From Gallionella sp. (GTDB taxonomy: Bacteria > Pseudomonadota > Gammaproteobacteria > Burkholderiales > Gallionellaceae): DNA of 64,000 nt. Shown here piece by piece: positions 35,496 to 44,057 of this stretch. The position numbers were made by a program, and so were the translations under genes. Numbering within the stretch: the stretch's first letter is position 1; every line of letters begins with the position of its first letter. The stretch lies in contig JAQTLM010000003.1 of assembly GCA_028714895.1 (NCBI GenBank), positions 111,763 through 175,762 of the forward strand, read 5' to 3'. The notes beneath the pieces are model-generated. The model saw nothing but the letters and a program-made list of their open reading frames with translations, was not told the DNA's origin and did no database searches.

Positions 35496-35738
35496 ATGCA
35501 TACAGTCAATATGTTGGAAGCAAAATCCACTCTTTCCAAGCTTGTGGAGGCTATTCAAAGCGGCAGCGAAGAGGAGGTTATTATCGCGCGCAATGGCCGC
35601 CCTGCCGCCAAGCTTGTTCCGATGGATGACGTAGTGCCCGGCCAACGCATTGGCGTTGCCAAGGGTCGTTTCGTGTCACCGGAAAACATTGATGGCTCAA
35701 ACGCAGAAATTGCCGCCCTATTTGCAGGGCAAGCATAG
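35496..35738 (+). CDS. Phd/YefM-type antitoxin
   Basis: 80 residues. MHTVNMLEAKSTLSKLVEAI (1-20) and IIARNGRPAAKLVPM (about 29-43) are the Phd-fold DNA-binding half; the C-terminal DGSNAEIAALFAG tail should bind the toxin. GAGGAA lies six bases before the ATG. Two bases separate it from vapC. It follows the polysaccharide operon but has its own leader, so independent expression is likely. Confidence 0.85.
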   Translation: MHTVNMLEAKSTLSKLVEAIQSGSEEEVIIARNGRPAAKLVPMDDVVPGQRIGVAKGRFVSPENIDGSNAEIAALFAGQA

Positions 35739-35740
35739 CC

Positions 35741-36127
35741 ATGAAACTGTTGCTGGATACGCACATCGCATTGTGGGCAGTGAGTGACGATCCGAGGCTG
35801 TCGCCCAAGGCGCGCGAATTGATTGCCACACCGCGTAATCTTATCTGGGTGAGTGCGGTCAGTATCTGGGAAATTGCTATCAAGCATGGTTTGGGACGTG
35901 GCGATATGCCGATTTCAGGCGCGGAGGCGTTGGAATATTTCAGGCAATCAGGTTACCGCATGTTGCCGGTTTCACCAGAACACGCAGCGGCAGTAGAAAC
36001 ATTGCCGGCACATCACCAGGATCCGTTTGACCGCCTGCTGGTGGCCCAATCCCTGGCAGAGCCACTACGCCTGTTGACTCATGATACGACTGTCGCACAT
36101 TACAGCGACGCAATAATTCTTATATAG
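35741..36127 (+). CDS. vapC: PIN-domain ribonuclease toxin VapC
   Basis: 128 residues, complete PIN domain. Acidic metal-site residues D6 (LLLDTHIAL), E44 (SIWEIAIK) and D94/D97 (QDPFDRLL) are present. Paired with the Phd-type antitoxin two bases upstream. Such toxins cleave tRNA or rRNA; the target is unknown. Intact, unlike the vapC at 44044. Confidence 0.88.
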   Translation: MKLLLDTHIALWAVSDDPRLSPKARELIATPRNLIWVSAVSIWEIAIKHGLGRGDMPISGAEALEYFRQSGYRMLPVSPEHAAAVETLPAHHQDPFDRLLVAQSLAEPLRLLTHDTTVAHYSDAIILI

Positions 36128-36141
36128 GGCATTTCTAAAAA

Positions 36142-36260
36142 TTCGTCACACCGGCGAAGGCCGGTGCTCAGTCTATTGAAAACGAAATTTCAGTGAAGGC
36201 TAACCTTTAGGTTATGCCGCAACTAAAATACTGGATTCCGGCCTTCGCCGGAATGACGAA
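36142..36260. repeat. Palindromic repeat (GGCGAAGGCC type), second copy
   Basis: CCGGCGAAGGCCGG near 36151-36164 pairs with CCGGCCTTCGCCGG near 36239-36252, and outer TTCGTCA/TGACGAA ends also pair. Same family as 8236-8355, with a different middle. It separates the vapC gene from the SDR-GT2 fusion. Confidence 0.8.
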
Positions 36261-36380
36261 ATCTAAATTTTCAGAGATGTCCTATAGCTTTAGGTTGGCA
36301 AGGAGATGCCGGATTAGCGATGAGTCTCGGCAGATTTGCGCTTGCTGTGCGAAAGATATACAGAAATTGGTGGGGCAAAT

Positions 36381-38267
36381 ATGAGATTTCTGGTTACCGG
36401 AGCCAATGGTTTTGTTGGCCAATACCTCTGCGCTGAATTGCTTCGGCAAGGCCAAGCTGTCCGCGCGGCGGTGCGCTCTGCGAGCCCACCAATCGACAAT
36501 ATTGAAGTGGCGGTAGTCGGCGCAATCGATGGCGAAATCAATTGGGCAAATGCGCTGTGTGATGTGGATGTGGTTATTCACCTTGCGGCGCGGGTGCATG
36601 TGATGAAAGATGCTGCCACCGACCCACTGGCGGAATTCCTCAAGGTCAACATGCAAGGCACGGCCAATCTGGCCTATCAGGCAGCGGCAGCCGGGGTGAA
36701 GCGGCTCGTCTATGTCAGCTCGATCAAGGTAAACGGGGAGCGAACTACCGAAACTCAATCCTTCTCTGAATCCGACAAGCTCAACCCTCAGGACGCCTAT
36801 GCCATCTCGAAATGGCGGGCCGAACAAGTATTGCAGCGCGTTGCGCAGGAAGCCGGCCTTGAGGTTGTAATCGTGCGCCCTCCGCTGGTGTATGGCCCCG
36901 GTGTGAAGGGCAATTTCATCAGGCTATTGGCGGCGGTGGGCAAAGGTATTCCCATGCCGCTGGCGAGTGTGCGCAACAAACGCAGCCTGCTTTATTTGGG
37001 CAACTTGGTGGATGCCTTGATCGTCTGCGCGAGCCATCCCGCCGCTGCCGGGAAAACCTATCTGGTGCGCGATGGCGACGATATTTCAATTCCGGACCTG
37101 GTACGACAGATGGCCATAGGTTTGGGGAGGTCTGCCAGGCTGTTCCCCCTGCCTGTAGGGTTATTGCGCGGATTGGGCAGATTGTTGGGCAAGCTCGAAT
37201 CGGTCGAGCGAGTAGTTGGCTCGTTGAGCGTCAATGACGATCTCATTCGCAAGGAACTGGGCTGGAAGCCAAGGTTTACTTTGCAGCAGGGGCTGCAGGC
37301 AACGGCACTCTGGTACAGGGCGCAGCGCCGTTCCTACGGCATACCTTACCTGAATAAGCGGCCAGCAGATGACAATGCGGATTGCAATGTCTCCGTGGTG
37401 ATCGTGAATTACAACGCCGGAGATATATTGCTAAAGTGCATTGCGTCTGCACAGCAGCAGGCCGGACAAGTTATCGTGGTAGACAACGCCTCTACCGATG
37501 ACAGCATTACCGCGTTGCGAAACACTTTTCCGGCAACACGGATAATTTGCAATGAACGCAATCTTGGTTTTGCGGTAGCCTGCAATCTGGGCGCACAAAC
37601 CGCGGATGGCAAACATATCCTTTTTCTTAATCCCGATTGTATCCTTGAGCACAATGCGATCTCGCTCCTGATCCAGGCGGCGAATAGTGCGCCCGATGTG
37701 GGCATGGTCGGTGGATTGCTCACTAACCCGGACGGCACCGAGCAAGTAGGCGGACGGCGCGCTGTTCCGACGCCGTGGCGTTCTTTCGTCCGCGCGTTCG
37801 GATTTAGCAAATTGAGTAATCGCTACCCCAGGTTATTTTCTGATTTTTCGCTACACAAGCAGCCATTGCCTGACCGTCCTATTGAGGTGGAAGCTATATC
37901 CGGCGCGTGTATGCTGGTTCGACGCGATGCACTGGAAGAGGTCGGATTGCTGGATGAAGGCTACTTCATGCACTGCGAAGATTTGGACTGGTGCATGAGA
38001 TTTCGCCAAAAAGGCTGGAAAATTCTTTTTGTGCCGGATGCAAAAATGATTCACCATCAAGGGCATTGCAGCAAATCCAGACCGATTTTCGTCGAGTGGC
38101 ACAAACACAAGGGAATGATGCGTTTCTACCGCAAGTTTTTCCGGCATCAATACCCGGGATTATTGATGGGGTTGGTGGTGGTGGGCGTATGGATGCGCTT
38201 TATTGTAATTACAAGCTATTACCTGATGGATCGCTTGCTGCGCAAGCTGGGATTGCGCCGTGGTTAA
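36381..38267 (+). CDS. Fusion: NAD-dependent SDR epimerase + GT2 glycosyltransferase
   Basis: 628 residues. Residues 1-310 are an extended SDR: FLVTGANGFVGQYLCAELL (3-21), VIHLAARVHVM, YAISKWRAE (YxxxK), with the RSLLYLGNLVDALI region of the WbnF/GalE-like group. After a short linker, about 335-628 form a GT2 of the rhamnosyltransferase type: VSVVIVNYNAGDILLKCI, VVDNASTDDS, LFLNPDC and EDLDWCMRFRQKGW. Usually these are separate genes; fusing them could channel a modified donor to its transferase. Start at 36381 by family N-terminus. Confidence 0.85.
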   Translation: MRFLVTGANGFVGQYLCAELLRQGQAVRAAVRSASPPIDNIEVAVVGAIDGEINWANALCDVDVVIHLAARVHVMKDAATDPLAEFLKVNMQGTANLAYQAAAAGVKRLVYVSSIKVNGERTTETQSFSESDKLNPQDAYAISKWRAEQVLQRVAQEAGLEVVIVRPPLVYGPGVKGNFIRLLAAVGKGIPMPLASVRNKRSLLYLGNLVDALIVCASHPAAAGKTYLVRDGDDISIPDLVRQMAIGLGRSARLFPLPVGLLRGLGRLLGKLESVERVVGSLSVNDDLIRKELGWKPRFTLQQGLQATALWYRAQRRSYGIPYLNKRPADDNADCNVSVVIVNYNAGDILLKCIASAQQQAGQVIVVDNASTDDSITALRNTFPATRIICNERNLGFAVACNLGAQTADGKHILFLNPDCILEHNAISLLIQAANSAPDVGMVGGLLTNPDGTEQVGGRRAVPTPWRSFVRAFGFSKLSNRYPRLFSDFSLHKQPLPDRPIEVEAISGACMLVRRDALEEVGLLDEGYFMHCEDLDWCMRFRQKGWKILFVPDAKMIHHQGHCSKSRPIFVEWHKHKGMMRFYRKFFRHQYPGLLMGLVVVGVWMRFIVITSYYLMDRLLRKLGLRRG

Positions 38268-38306
38268 ACCAGCCATGGGTGTATTGGGCGCAACCAGCAT
38301 GGCTTC
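38260..38306 (+). pseudogene. 5' remnant of a duplicated SDR gene
   Basis: CGCCGTGGTTAAA...GGGCGCAACCAGCATGG here matches 39534-39580, the start of the intact SDR gene, at most positions. It would encode VKPAMGVLGATSM and then loses the match. It overlaps the stop of the fusion gene, as the ancestral SDR start probably did. Confidence 0.7.
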
Positions 38307-38352
38307 ACCCGGACGCATCGAATATAATCGCATCACTTTTGGAACCTAAACG

Positions 38353-38652
38353 ATGCGGCTTTCCCGGCAAACACAACAAACTATCCGCGATACTGTCCGA
38401 GAGGTGTTTGGTATTGAGGCGGGCGTGAAGCTTTTCGGATCAAGGATCAATGATGATGCGCGGGGCGGCGATATCGATCTGCTCGTTGAGTTGCCGTCTA
38501 TTACAGAGGGGCTTGAGCGTAAAACCATGCAACTGGCCGCCAAACTTCAACTGCGTATCGGCGACCAGCCTATTGATATTCTGGTGCTTGACCCTTCAAC
38601 ACCACGACAATCGATACATGAGCAAGCATCTGCTACAGGAATAAAACTATGA
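38353..38652 (+). CDS. mntA: MntA-type antitoxin nucleotidyltransferase
   Basis: 99 residues of the minimal nucleotidyltransferase family. The active-site pattern GS-x9-DxD is present: G29-S30 and D40-I-D42 in LFGSRINDDARGGDIDLL. In MntA-HepT systems this protein AMPylates the HEPN toxin. TATAAT at 38323-38328 may be its -10. It overlaps hepT by ATGA. Confidence 0.83.
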   Translation: MRLSRQTQQTIRDTVREVFGIEAGVKLFGSRINDDARGGDIDLLVELPSITEGLERKTMQLAAKLQLRIGDQPIDILVLDPSTPRQSIHEQASATGIKL

Positions 38653-39176
38653 AATTGACCACTGGTTTGCCGGTAGAGCGTTTTCTGCAAACATTGGAAA
38701 TCGTCGCGCGAGAAGGAAAGCATCTGTCCTATAGCTGGAACAGCCTGTTCAGCCAAACGATTGAGGCAGAGTGGGTGCGTAACCTGGAACAAGATCCCGG
38801 TTGTGCCGAACGACTGGAAGCCTTCGTGTCGCGGTTTGGCCGCATGCAAGATACGATGGCGGATAAATTGTTGCCGCGCTGGTTGCTCGCCCTCGCCGAG
38901 GTTCCGGGCAGTCAAATTGAAACGCTCAATCGCGCCGAGCGGCTTGGTGTTCTAGCCAGCACGGAGCGATGGCTTGAGGCGCGCAACCTTCGTAATCGCC
39001 TCGTGCATGAATATATAACCGACCCTGCAAGGTTTGCGGAGGACTTGATGCTGGCAAGAGAATATAGTTTGATGCTGCTGGATACCTTCAATCGTTTGCG
39101 CCTGGATGCGATGACGCGAATGGGGCATAAAACGGAAGGCTTGCCGGAAGAGCTGGCATTGCCACGGCTGACCTGA
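38649..39176 (+). CDS. hepT: HepT-type HEPN toxin
   Basis: 175 residues, all-helical HI0074/HEPN-like protein. It carries the RNase motif Rx4HxY as R115-NRLV-H120-E-Y122 in ARNLRNRLVHEY; the tyrosine is the AMPylation site known for HepT. Coupled to mntA by a 4-base overlap. A second, diverged copy lies at 42824. Complete, so the module may be active. Confidence 0.83.
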   Translation: MKLTTGLPVERFLQTLEIVAREGKHLSYSWNSLFSQTIEAEWVRNLEQDPGCAERLEAFVSRFGRMQDTMADKLLPRWLLALAEVPGSQIETLNRAERLGVLASTERWLEARNLRNRLVHEYITDPARFAEDLMLAREYSLMLLDTFNRLRLDAMTRMGHKTEGLPEELALPRLT

Positions 39177-39536
39177 CCAAAAGACTCAAATGATCGTCAT
39201 TCCCACCATTCCAGGTACCGCTGCCTCTTGCTCAACATGGTGTCAATATTGAACGATAACCTTTGGAGCCGTTCGTGGTGATCCTTCGGCTTCGTTCAGG
39301 ACTAAAGGCTTTGTCGAACCATGAATGTCTCCCAGTAAGGCTATTCACCTTTCGACAAGCCCAGGGCGATCATTCATTAATCCGGAAAACCCGTCATTCC
39401 CGCGCAGGCGGGAAAACGAGGCCGAAGGCCGCAGTTTCGAGGGACGGCCATCCAGCGAGACAGATACTCCGTATAGCGGACAAAATATCAATGTTGGCCC
39501 GCTATGGGGGAATTGTTCAATCATCCGGACCACGCC
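39177..39536. repeat. Spacer of rfbC-start remnant and degraded repeats
   Basis: At 39190 an ATG begins a 20-codon frame starting MIVIPTIPG, matching the start of the deleted rfbC at 40568. About 39271-39370 is a worn GTTCGTGGTGA/CGACAAGCCCAGGGCGA element of the type found in pepD. About 39391-39500 is a worn CATTCCCGCGCAGGCGGG repeat. No intact gene is seen. Confidence 0.65.
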
Positions 39537-40457
39537 GTGGTTAAAACATCCGTTGGTGTGTTGGGCGCAACCAGCATGGTGGGGAAAAACTTGTTGCCGC
39601 TGTTGGCGGATGCGGGTTGGCAGGTGGAAGCCTTCTCAAGACAAACCCGGATTGCCGGCCAGGCCGTTGATCCCAATCAGCCCGTCGACAAAGATGCCCG
39701 TATTGTTTTTCGGCTGCCCGAAGGAGGCAATTACGATCATGCAACCCCTTTGGCTGCACAAGGGAAAATAACACACTGGGTTTGCCTGGCTCCGATCTGG
39801 ATATTGCCGGATTATTTTCCGATGCTGGCGGCATATCAAGCAAAGCGTGTTGTTGCGCTCAGCTCAACCAGTATTTTTACCAAAAGAACTTCCTCTGATT
39901 TGGCCGAACAAAACACGGCAGATAAATTACGCAACGGTGAACAACGTTTTATCGCATGGGCCGAGGCAAACCGGATCGAATGGGTGATCCTTCGCCCAAC
40001 CCTGATTTACGGTTTGGGGCAAGACCGCAACATCTGCGAAATCGCGCGATTTATTTCACGCTTCGGATTCTTCCCGTTGTTTGGCGCGGCGCAAGGATTG
40101 CGCCAACCGGTACATGTTGAAGATGTGGCAGACGCCTGCTCTGCAGCGCTGCAAAGTGCCCGGGCGGCGAATCATGCCTATAATCTTTCCGGTGCGGAGA
40201 GGCTGCCCTATCGCGAGATGGTTGGAAGGGTTTTCAGTGTGATGGATAAGCAGGAACGATTTTTAGTCGTTCCGCTTTCTATTTTTCGTCTGGCTGTCAT
40301 GTGCTTGCGAATATGGCCAAGATTCCGCAACTGGTCTGCGGCAATGGCAGAGAGAATGAATAACGACCTGGTTTTTGATCATGCGGATGCGATACGCGAC
40401 CTCGGCTTTTCTCCAAAGCCGTTCCGGCCCGGCAAAACAGATTTGCCGATTTTCTGA
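39537..40457 (+). CDS. NAD-dependent epimerase/dehydratase (SDR)
   Basis: 306 residues with GTG start. N-terminal VGVLGATSMVGKNLLPLLA (about 6-24) is the dinucleotide loop; SSTSIF, LRPTLIYGLGQDRN and VHVEDVADAC follow. The YxxxK motif of classical SDRs is not evident where expected, so it may be an atypical SDR or have altered activity. I chose GTG because the homologous remnant at 38260 begins at the same codon. An upstream in-frame ATG at 39504 lies in repeat sequence. Confidence 0.75.
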   Translation: MVKTSVGVLGATSMVGKNLLPLLADAGWQVEAFSRQTRIAGQAVDPNQPVDKDARIVFRLPEGGNYDHATPLAAQGKITHWVCLAPIWILPDYFPMLAAYQAKRVVALSSTSIFTKRTSSDLAEQNTADKLRNGEQRFIAWAEANRIEWVILRPTLIYGLGQDRNICEIARFISRFGFFPLFGAAQGLRQPVHVEDVADACSAALQSARAANHAYNLSGAERLPYREMVGRVFSVMDKQERFLVVPLSIFRLAVMCLRIWPRFRNWSAAMAERMNNDLVFDHADAIRDLGFSPKPFRPGKTDLPIF

Positions 40458-40536
40458 GTCAGCAATTTTCGGTAAGTCAATATACCGAATGGCATATATG
40501 AACGAATGAACTCACTGGGTATAATCGCGCCCTGTT

Positions 40537-40560
40537 TTGCCACGGCTGACCTGACCAAAA
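40537..40560 (+). pseudogene. 3' tail of a deleted hepT copy
   Basis: TTGCCACGGCTGACCTGACC here is identical to the end of hepT at 39159-39176 plus flank. Nothing else of hepT remains before it; a TATAATCG sequence at about 40519 resembles the mntA -10 region of the first copy. Confidence 0.65.
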
Positions 40561-40567
40561 AACTCAA

Positions 40568-40753
40568 ATGATCGCCATTCCCACCACCATCCCCGATTTG
40601 CTGATTATCGAGCCCAAAGTATTCGGCGACGACCGCTGCATCCGCTGGGGTGATCCGGCTTTGGCGATCGACTGGCAGCTTCAGGCTGCTCCCGCCCTTT
40701 CCGGCAAAGATGCGCAAGGCAAGTTATTCAAGGATGCGGAGCAATTCGCATGA
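40568..40753 (+). pseudogene. rfbC: rfbC with internal deletion
   Basis: 61 residues. The first ~23 (MIAIPTTIPDLLIIEPKVFG, DDR) match the N-terminus of dTDP-4-dehydrorhamnose 3,5-epimerase. The rest (CIRWGDPALAIDWQL... LSGKDAQGKLFKDAEQF) match its C-terminus. About two thirds of the protein, including the catalytic cupin core, is missing, yet the frame stays open. It should not be an active epimerase. Confidence 0.8.
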
Positions 40754-40786
40754 CCCACACTACCTACTTCCCACTCACCACTCCAC

Positions 40787-41620
40787 ATGATTAATCCGCA
40801 TGCGAACCATCCTGCCTCGCTTGCCGCGCTGGTGCGCAGCTTGTGGCAACACCGCGATTTGATTATGCAGATGACCTGCCGCGAAGTCGTTGGCCGCTAT
40901 CGCGGTTCCATCATGGGTTTGGCTTGGTCGTTTTTTAACCCCATCCTGATGCTGGTGGTGTACACCTTCGTGTTCAGCGTGGTATTCAAGGCTAGGTGGG
41001 GAACGGGCGTCGAAGAAAACCAGGCCAACTTCGCCATCGTGCTATTCGTCGGCATGATCGTTCACGGCCTGTTTGCCGAAATGATAAACCGTGCGCCCGG
41101 GCTGATCCTGGCGAACGTCAACTATGTTAAAAAAGTGATTTTCCCGCTCGAAATACTACCTGTCATCGGCATGGGAGCCGCGCTGTTTCACGCGCTTATT
41201 AGCTTGGGCGTGTTGTTGGTTGCCATTCTTTTGATTAACGGCACCTTGGTGTGGACCGCCATACTCTTTCCGTTAATCATCCTGCCGCTGTTAATCGCCA
41301 CCCTCGGAGTGGTATGGTTCCTCGCTTCGCTGGGCGTATTCGTGCGCGATGTCGGGCAAACAGTAGGCATCTTTACCACTGTGCTGATGTTCGTCTCGCC
41401 CGTGTTCTACCCCATATCCGCGCTCCCCGAAAAATTCCAAATCTGGCTGATGCTCAACCCGCTCACGTTCATAATCGAACAAAGCCGCGCCGTCATGATT
41501 TTTGGCAGATTGCCTGACTGGACCGGATTGGGGATTTATACTGCCGCCAGCCTGGCAATGGCTTGGGCAGGATTTTGGTGGTTTCAAAAAACCAGAAAAG
41601 GATTTGCCGATGTCCTCTAA
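40787..41620 (+). CDS. wzm: Polysaccharide ABC exporter permease (Wzm type)
   Basis: 277 residues, six predicted membrane helices of the ABC-2 type. Starts with a cytosolic segment and [19 protein letters not shown] (about 36-54), then [14 protein letters not shown], as in Wzm/KpsM proteins. It should form the channel for lipid-linked polysaccharide with a Wzt ATPase. The expected wzt nearby (43339) is a broken remnant, so this permease may depend on the distant Wzt at 52987 or be inactive. Confidence 0.85.
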   Translation: MINPHANHPASLAALVRSLWQHRDLIMQMTCREVVGRYRGSIMGLAWSFFNPILMLVVYTFVFSVVFKARWGTGVEENQANFAIVLFVGMIVHGLFAEMINRAPGLILANVNYVKKVIFPLEILPVIGMGAALFHALISLGVLLVAILLINGTLVWTAILFPLIILPLLIATLGVVWFLASLGVFVRDVGQTVGIFTTVLMFVSPVFYPISALPEKFQIWLMLNPLTFIIEQSRAVMIFGRLPDWTGLGIYTAASLAMAWAGFWWFQKTRKGFADVL

Positions 41621-42281
41621 ACCTACCCTCCACTCACGATTCCCCACTCCCCCGGCATCAGGCAACATTGTTTGGCATCACGCAACCGTTGTTCGCGCGC
41701 GCCGCGAAGCGCAAAACGGCCATCGTGGTGCGATCATCTGGTTTACCGGATTATCAGGATCGGGCAAGTCCACGCTTGCCCACGCCGTCGAGGAATCATT
41801 GCATCAGAGCGGCTGCCGCACCTTTGTGCTGGATGGCGACAACGTGCGCCACGGCTTGTGCGGAGACTTGGGTTTCTCGGCCAAGGATCGCCAGGAAAAT
41901 ATCCGCCGCATCGGTGAAATGGCCAAGCTTTTCATGGAAGCTGGGGTTATTGTACTGACCGCGTTCATCTCGCCTTATCGCGCTGACCGTGAACGCGTGC
42001 GCGGCACGGTTGAGCACGGTGACTTTCTCGAGGTTTATTGTGATGCTCCCATCGAAATCTGTGAAACCCGCGATATAAAAGGCCTCTACAAAAAAGCCCG
42101 TGCCGGTGAAATTGCCGAATTTACCGGCATCTCATCCCCTTATGAAGCGCCGGAGTTTCCGGAGCTAACCGTAAATACCGGCACAACGGGGCTGGATGAT
42201 TGCGTGCAGCAGGTTATCAGCGAAATGATGCGCCGCGGTATTGTTAGTGCCACAGAATTCTGCGGAGAAAACAGCAAATAG
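41610..42281 (+). CDS. cysC: Adenylylsulfate kinase CysC
   Basis: 223 residues. P-loop GLSGSGKS (47-54), [16 protein letters not shown] (about 73-88) and [10 protein letters not shown] are APS-kinase motifs. Makes PAPS, the sulfate donor. It overlaps wzm by 11 bases. The first ~19 residues ([17 protein letters not shown]) are encoded by a pyrimidine-rich spacer motif also seen at 40756 and 43306. PAPS could serve the sulfotransferase at 59438. Confidence 0.92.
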   Translation: MSSKPTLHSRFPTPPASGNIVWHHATVVRARREAQNGHRGAIIWFTGLSGSGKSTLAHAVEESLHQSGCRTFVLDGDNVRHGLCGDLGFSAKDRQENIRRIGEMAKLFMEAGVIVLTAFISPYRADRERVRGTVEHGDFLEVYCDAPIEICETRDIKGLYKKARAGEIAEFTGISSPYEAPEFPELTVNTGTTGLDDCVQQVISEMMRRGIVSATEFCGENSK

Positions 42282-42283
42282 CC

Positions 42284-42489
42284 ATGACCCGACAGGAACT
42301 TATTAATCAATCCGAAGACTATGTTCGCCTGCTGCTCAAGGAGCATATTCCATCGCAGTCCCGGGTATATCTTGATGGGGAAGGAACAGTTTGGTTCTAA
42401 TGAATTTTCCGGGATATCCTTGCCGCCTTCCCGATTACACCGCGTTTTTCGAACGGGTCAGCGCGCAATTTGGCAAAGAAGTAGAATGA
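42284..42489 (+). pseudogene. Two short coupled frames, probably a broken gene
   Basis: 42284-42400 encodes 38 residues (MTRQELINQSEDYVRLLLKE and on), ending in TAATG. That ATG starts a 29-residue frame (42400-42489; NFPGYPCRLPDYTAFFERVS). The tight coupling and lack of an independent family match suggest pieces of one decayed gene. I do not recognise it. Confidence 0.4.
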
Positions 42490-42529
42490 CTTGCTGCTTT
42501 CGATCTCCAATGCATGGGCATCCAAATAA

Positions 42530-42827
42530 ATGAGACTCACTGACGCACAAATAGACACGATCCGCGAACTGACCCGCCAGTTGGGGGGCAAAACCCAGGT
42601 GCGAGTTTTCGGCTCCAGGCTGGATGACACTGCGCACGGCGGAGATATTGACCTCCTGCTTGAATTCCTGGAGCCGGTGGATAACCCATGCGCTCATGGC
42701 TGCAAAAATATCGGCGCAAATGTCACGCGCCATGCGTGGGCGCAAGGTGGATGTGCTGCTCAGCGCACCCAACCTCATGCGTCTTCCCATCCACGACATT
42801 GCATTCAAGGAAGGGCAATTGCTATGA
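42530..42827 (+). pseudogene. mntA: MntA-type nucleotidyltransferase, frameshifted
   Basis: The frame starts MRLTDAQIDTIRELTRQLGG and has VFGSRLDDTAHGGDIDLLLE (GS-x9-DxD intact). At EPVDNP a single extra T, likely 42689, shifts the frame. In the +1 frame the family sequence resumes as ALMAAKISAQMSRAMRGRKV and ends LPIHDIAFKEGQLL at 42827. Without the shift it would be an ordinary MntA overlapping hepT. Either a real mutation or a sequencing error. Confidence 0.8.
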
Positions 42828-43303
42828 CAGTGGAACAAAAAAATATAACGCGCCTGCAATTTCTGGCCAGAGTCGTGCGCAAGGAATGCCAACACCTCGC
42901 CACCACAGACCAGCGCCTGTTCGAAGGCTTGTTCACCATAGAGCAGGTAGCCCAGCTTGAAGCAGATCACGACTTGGCAGAGCGGGTGGAAGCCTTTGTC
43001 GGCAGGTTTGGCCGCCTGCAAGACACCGTGGGTGACAAACTATTGCCTTTGCTTTTGGATGCACTAGGTGAAAAATCATCGGCCGTCATCGACAACCTTG
43101 ACCGGGCCGAGCGGCTGGGATTGCTTAAGTCAGCCGACGAATGGATGACCATTCGTAACCTCAGGAACCAGATGGTTCACGAATACGTTGAAGATCCGGT
43201 CGTACTCAGCAGCGCCCTGCAAACAGGTCATGCTTTTGTGCCAACACTCGTTGGCGCAGCCAGCAAAATGATTGCCGAAATCGAGAGGCGGGGCTGGGCG
43301 TGA
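42824..43303 (+). CDS. hepT: HepT-type HEPN toxin, second copy
   Basis: 159 residues with Rx4HxY as R114-NQMV-H119-E-Y121 in IRNLRNQMVHEY. The helical core RVEAFVGRFGRLQDTVGDKL (about 55-74) parallels the first copy (39k) but the two differ at many positions, so they are not a recent duplication. The in-phase antitoxin is frameshifted, leaving the toxin apparently unguarded unless the other MntA helps. Confidence 0.78.
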   Translation: MTVEQKNITRLQFLARVVRKECQHLATTDQRLFEGLFTIEQVAQLEADHDLAERVEAFVGRFGRLQDTVGDKLLPLLLDALGEKSSAVIDNLDRAERLGLLKSADEWMTIRNLRNQMVHEYVEDPVVLSSALQTGHAFVPTLVGAASKMIAEIERRGWA

Positions 43304-43338
43304 AGCACACCACTTACCATTGACCACTCCCCCAGTTC

Positions 43339-43640
43339 ATGACTGACATCGCCATCCGCGTCCAGAATCTCAGCAAGTGCTACCCGATCTACGACACCCC
43401 GCTTGATCGGTTGAAGCAATTCGTCATCCCAAAACTGTGTCGGGCCATTCCGCCACTACGTAATTTGCGCCACATGAGGGCATTTTTTCAAGGCTTCCCG
43501 ATTTGGAACGCAGTGCGTACCGAATTGAGCTGGACCCACTGCCGTCCCCTGTTGCAAATCTTCTGCGGCACGCTTAACTCGACAAGTGGGAGAGTAGAAA
43601 CAAATGGCCGCAAGCCAGCCTTGCTGGACGGGGCTGGGCT
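43339..43640 (+). pseudogene. wzt: Remnant of Wzt ABC ATPase
   Basis: Begins MTDIAIRVQNLSKCYPIYDT, the standard Wzt start, and later has LQIFCGTLNSTSGRVETNGR. The stretch between, which should hold the Walker A loop, is scrambled, and the sequence breaks off before the signature and Walker B motifs. The end (GGGGATTTATACTGCCGC, about 43638) is identical to part of wzm at about 41531, suggesting a recombination joint. Confidence 0.75.
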
Positions 43641-43674
43641 GGGGATTTATACTGCCGCTCGATATTCTATTTGT

Positions 43675-43739
43675 TGTAGGAGCCCGATTTATCGGACGAC
43701 TTTAATGTTGGCTATCGCCCGATAAATCGGACTCCTACA
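43675..43739. repeat. GTAG-type REP palindrome
   Basis: TGTAGGAGCCCGATTTATCG at the left pairs with CGATAAATCGGACTCCTACA at the right around a ~25-base loop. The TGTAGGAG foot is typical of REP sequences handled by RAYT transposases. No RAYT gene is in the window. It lacks a T run, so it is not a clear terminator. Confidence 0.8.
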
Positions 43740-43832
43740 CATGGTTATCAATTTTTTGTAGCTTTAATTTCTGACTACTGAGTAAGTAGACAAGATGCCC
43801 GTGCGGACTTTGATCTAACGAAAGGATGCCTT

Positions 43833-44057
43833 ATGACTACGACAGAAAAACTATATAAAGCAGTGAAAGACCTGCCGGAGCCAGTAATCGCTGAGCTTCT
43901 GGATTTTGCAGAGTTTTTGCGCTCGAAGATGCGCAATAGGTCTGCAAATTCAAGCGATGAGTTATTGGTTGACTTAAAAGGTGGATTGGAAAATTCCGTC
44001 ACTTTTGCGGGTGAATCTTTGGTGATTCAAAAACGGTTGCGTGATGAGTGGCAATAA
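43833..44057 (+). CDS. DUF2281-type antitoxin of vapC
   Basis: 74 residues. MTTTEKLYKAVKDLPEPVIA (1-20) and ELLDFAEFLRSK match the DUF2281 family, commonly the antitoxin upstream of a PIN toxin. The C-terminal tail overlaps the vapC start by 14 bases. An AAGGATG ribosome site precedes the ATG. Its toxin partner is truncated, so only a solitary antitoxin is likely functional. Confidence 0.75.
   Translation: MTTTEKLYKAVKDLPEPVIAELLDFAEFLRSKMRNRSANSSDELLVDLKGGLENSVTFAGESLVIQKRLRDEWQ

Noticed and set aside
43675..43739. Rho-independent terminator
   Set aside because: Long symmetrical arms with a TGTAGGAG foot and no T run fit a REP element better.
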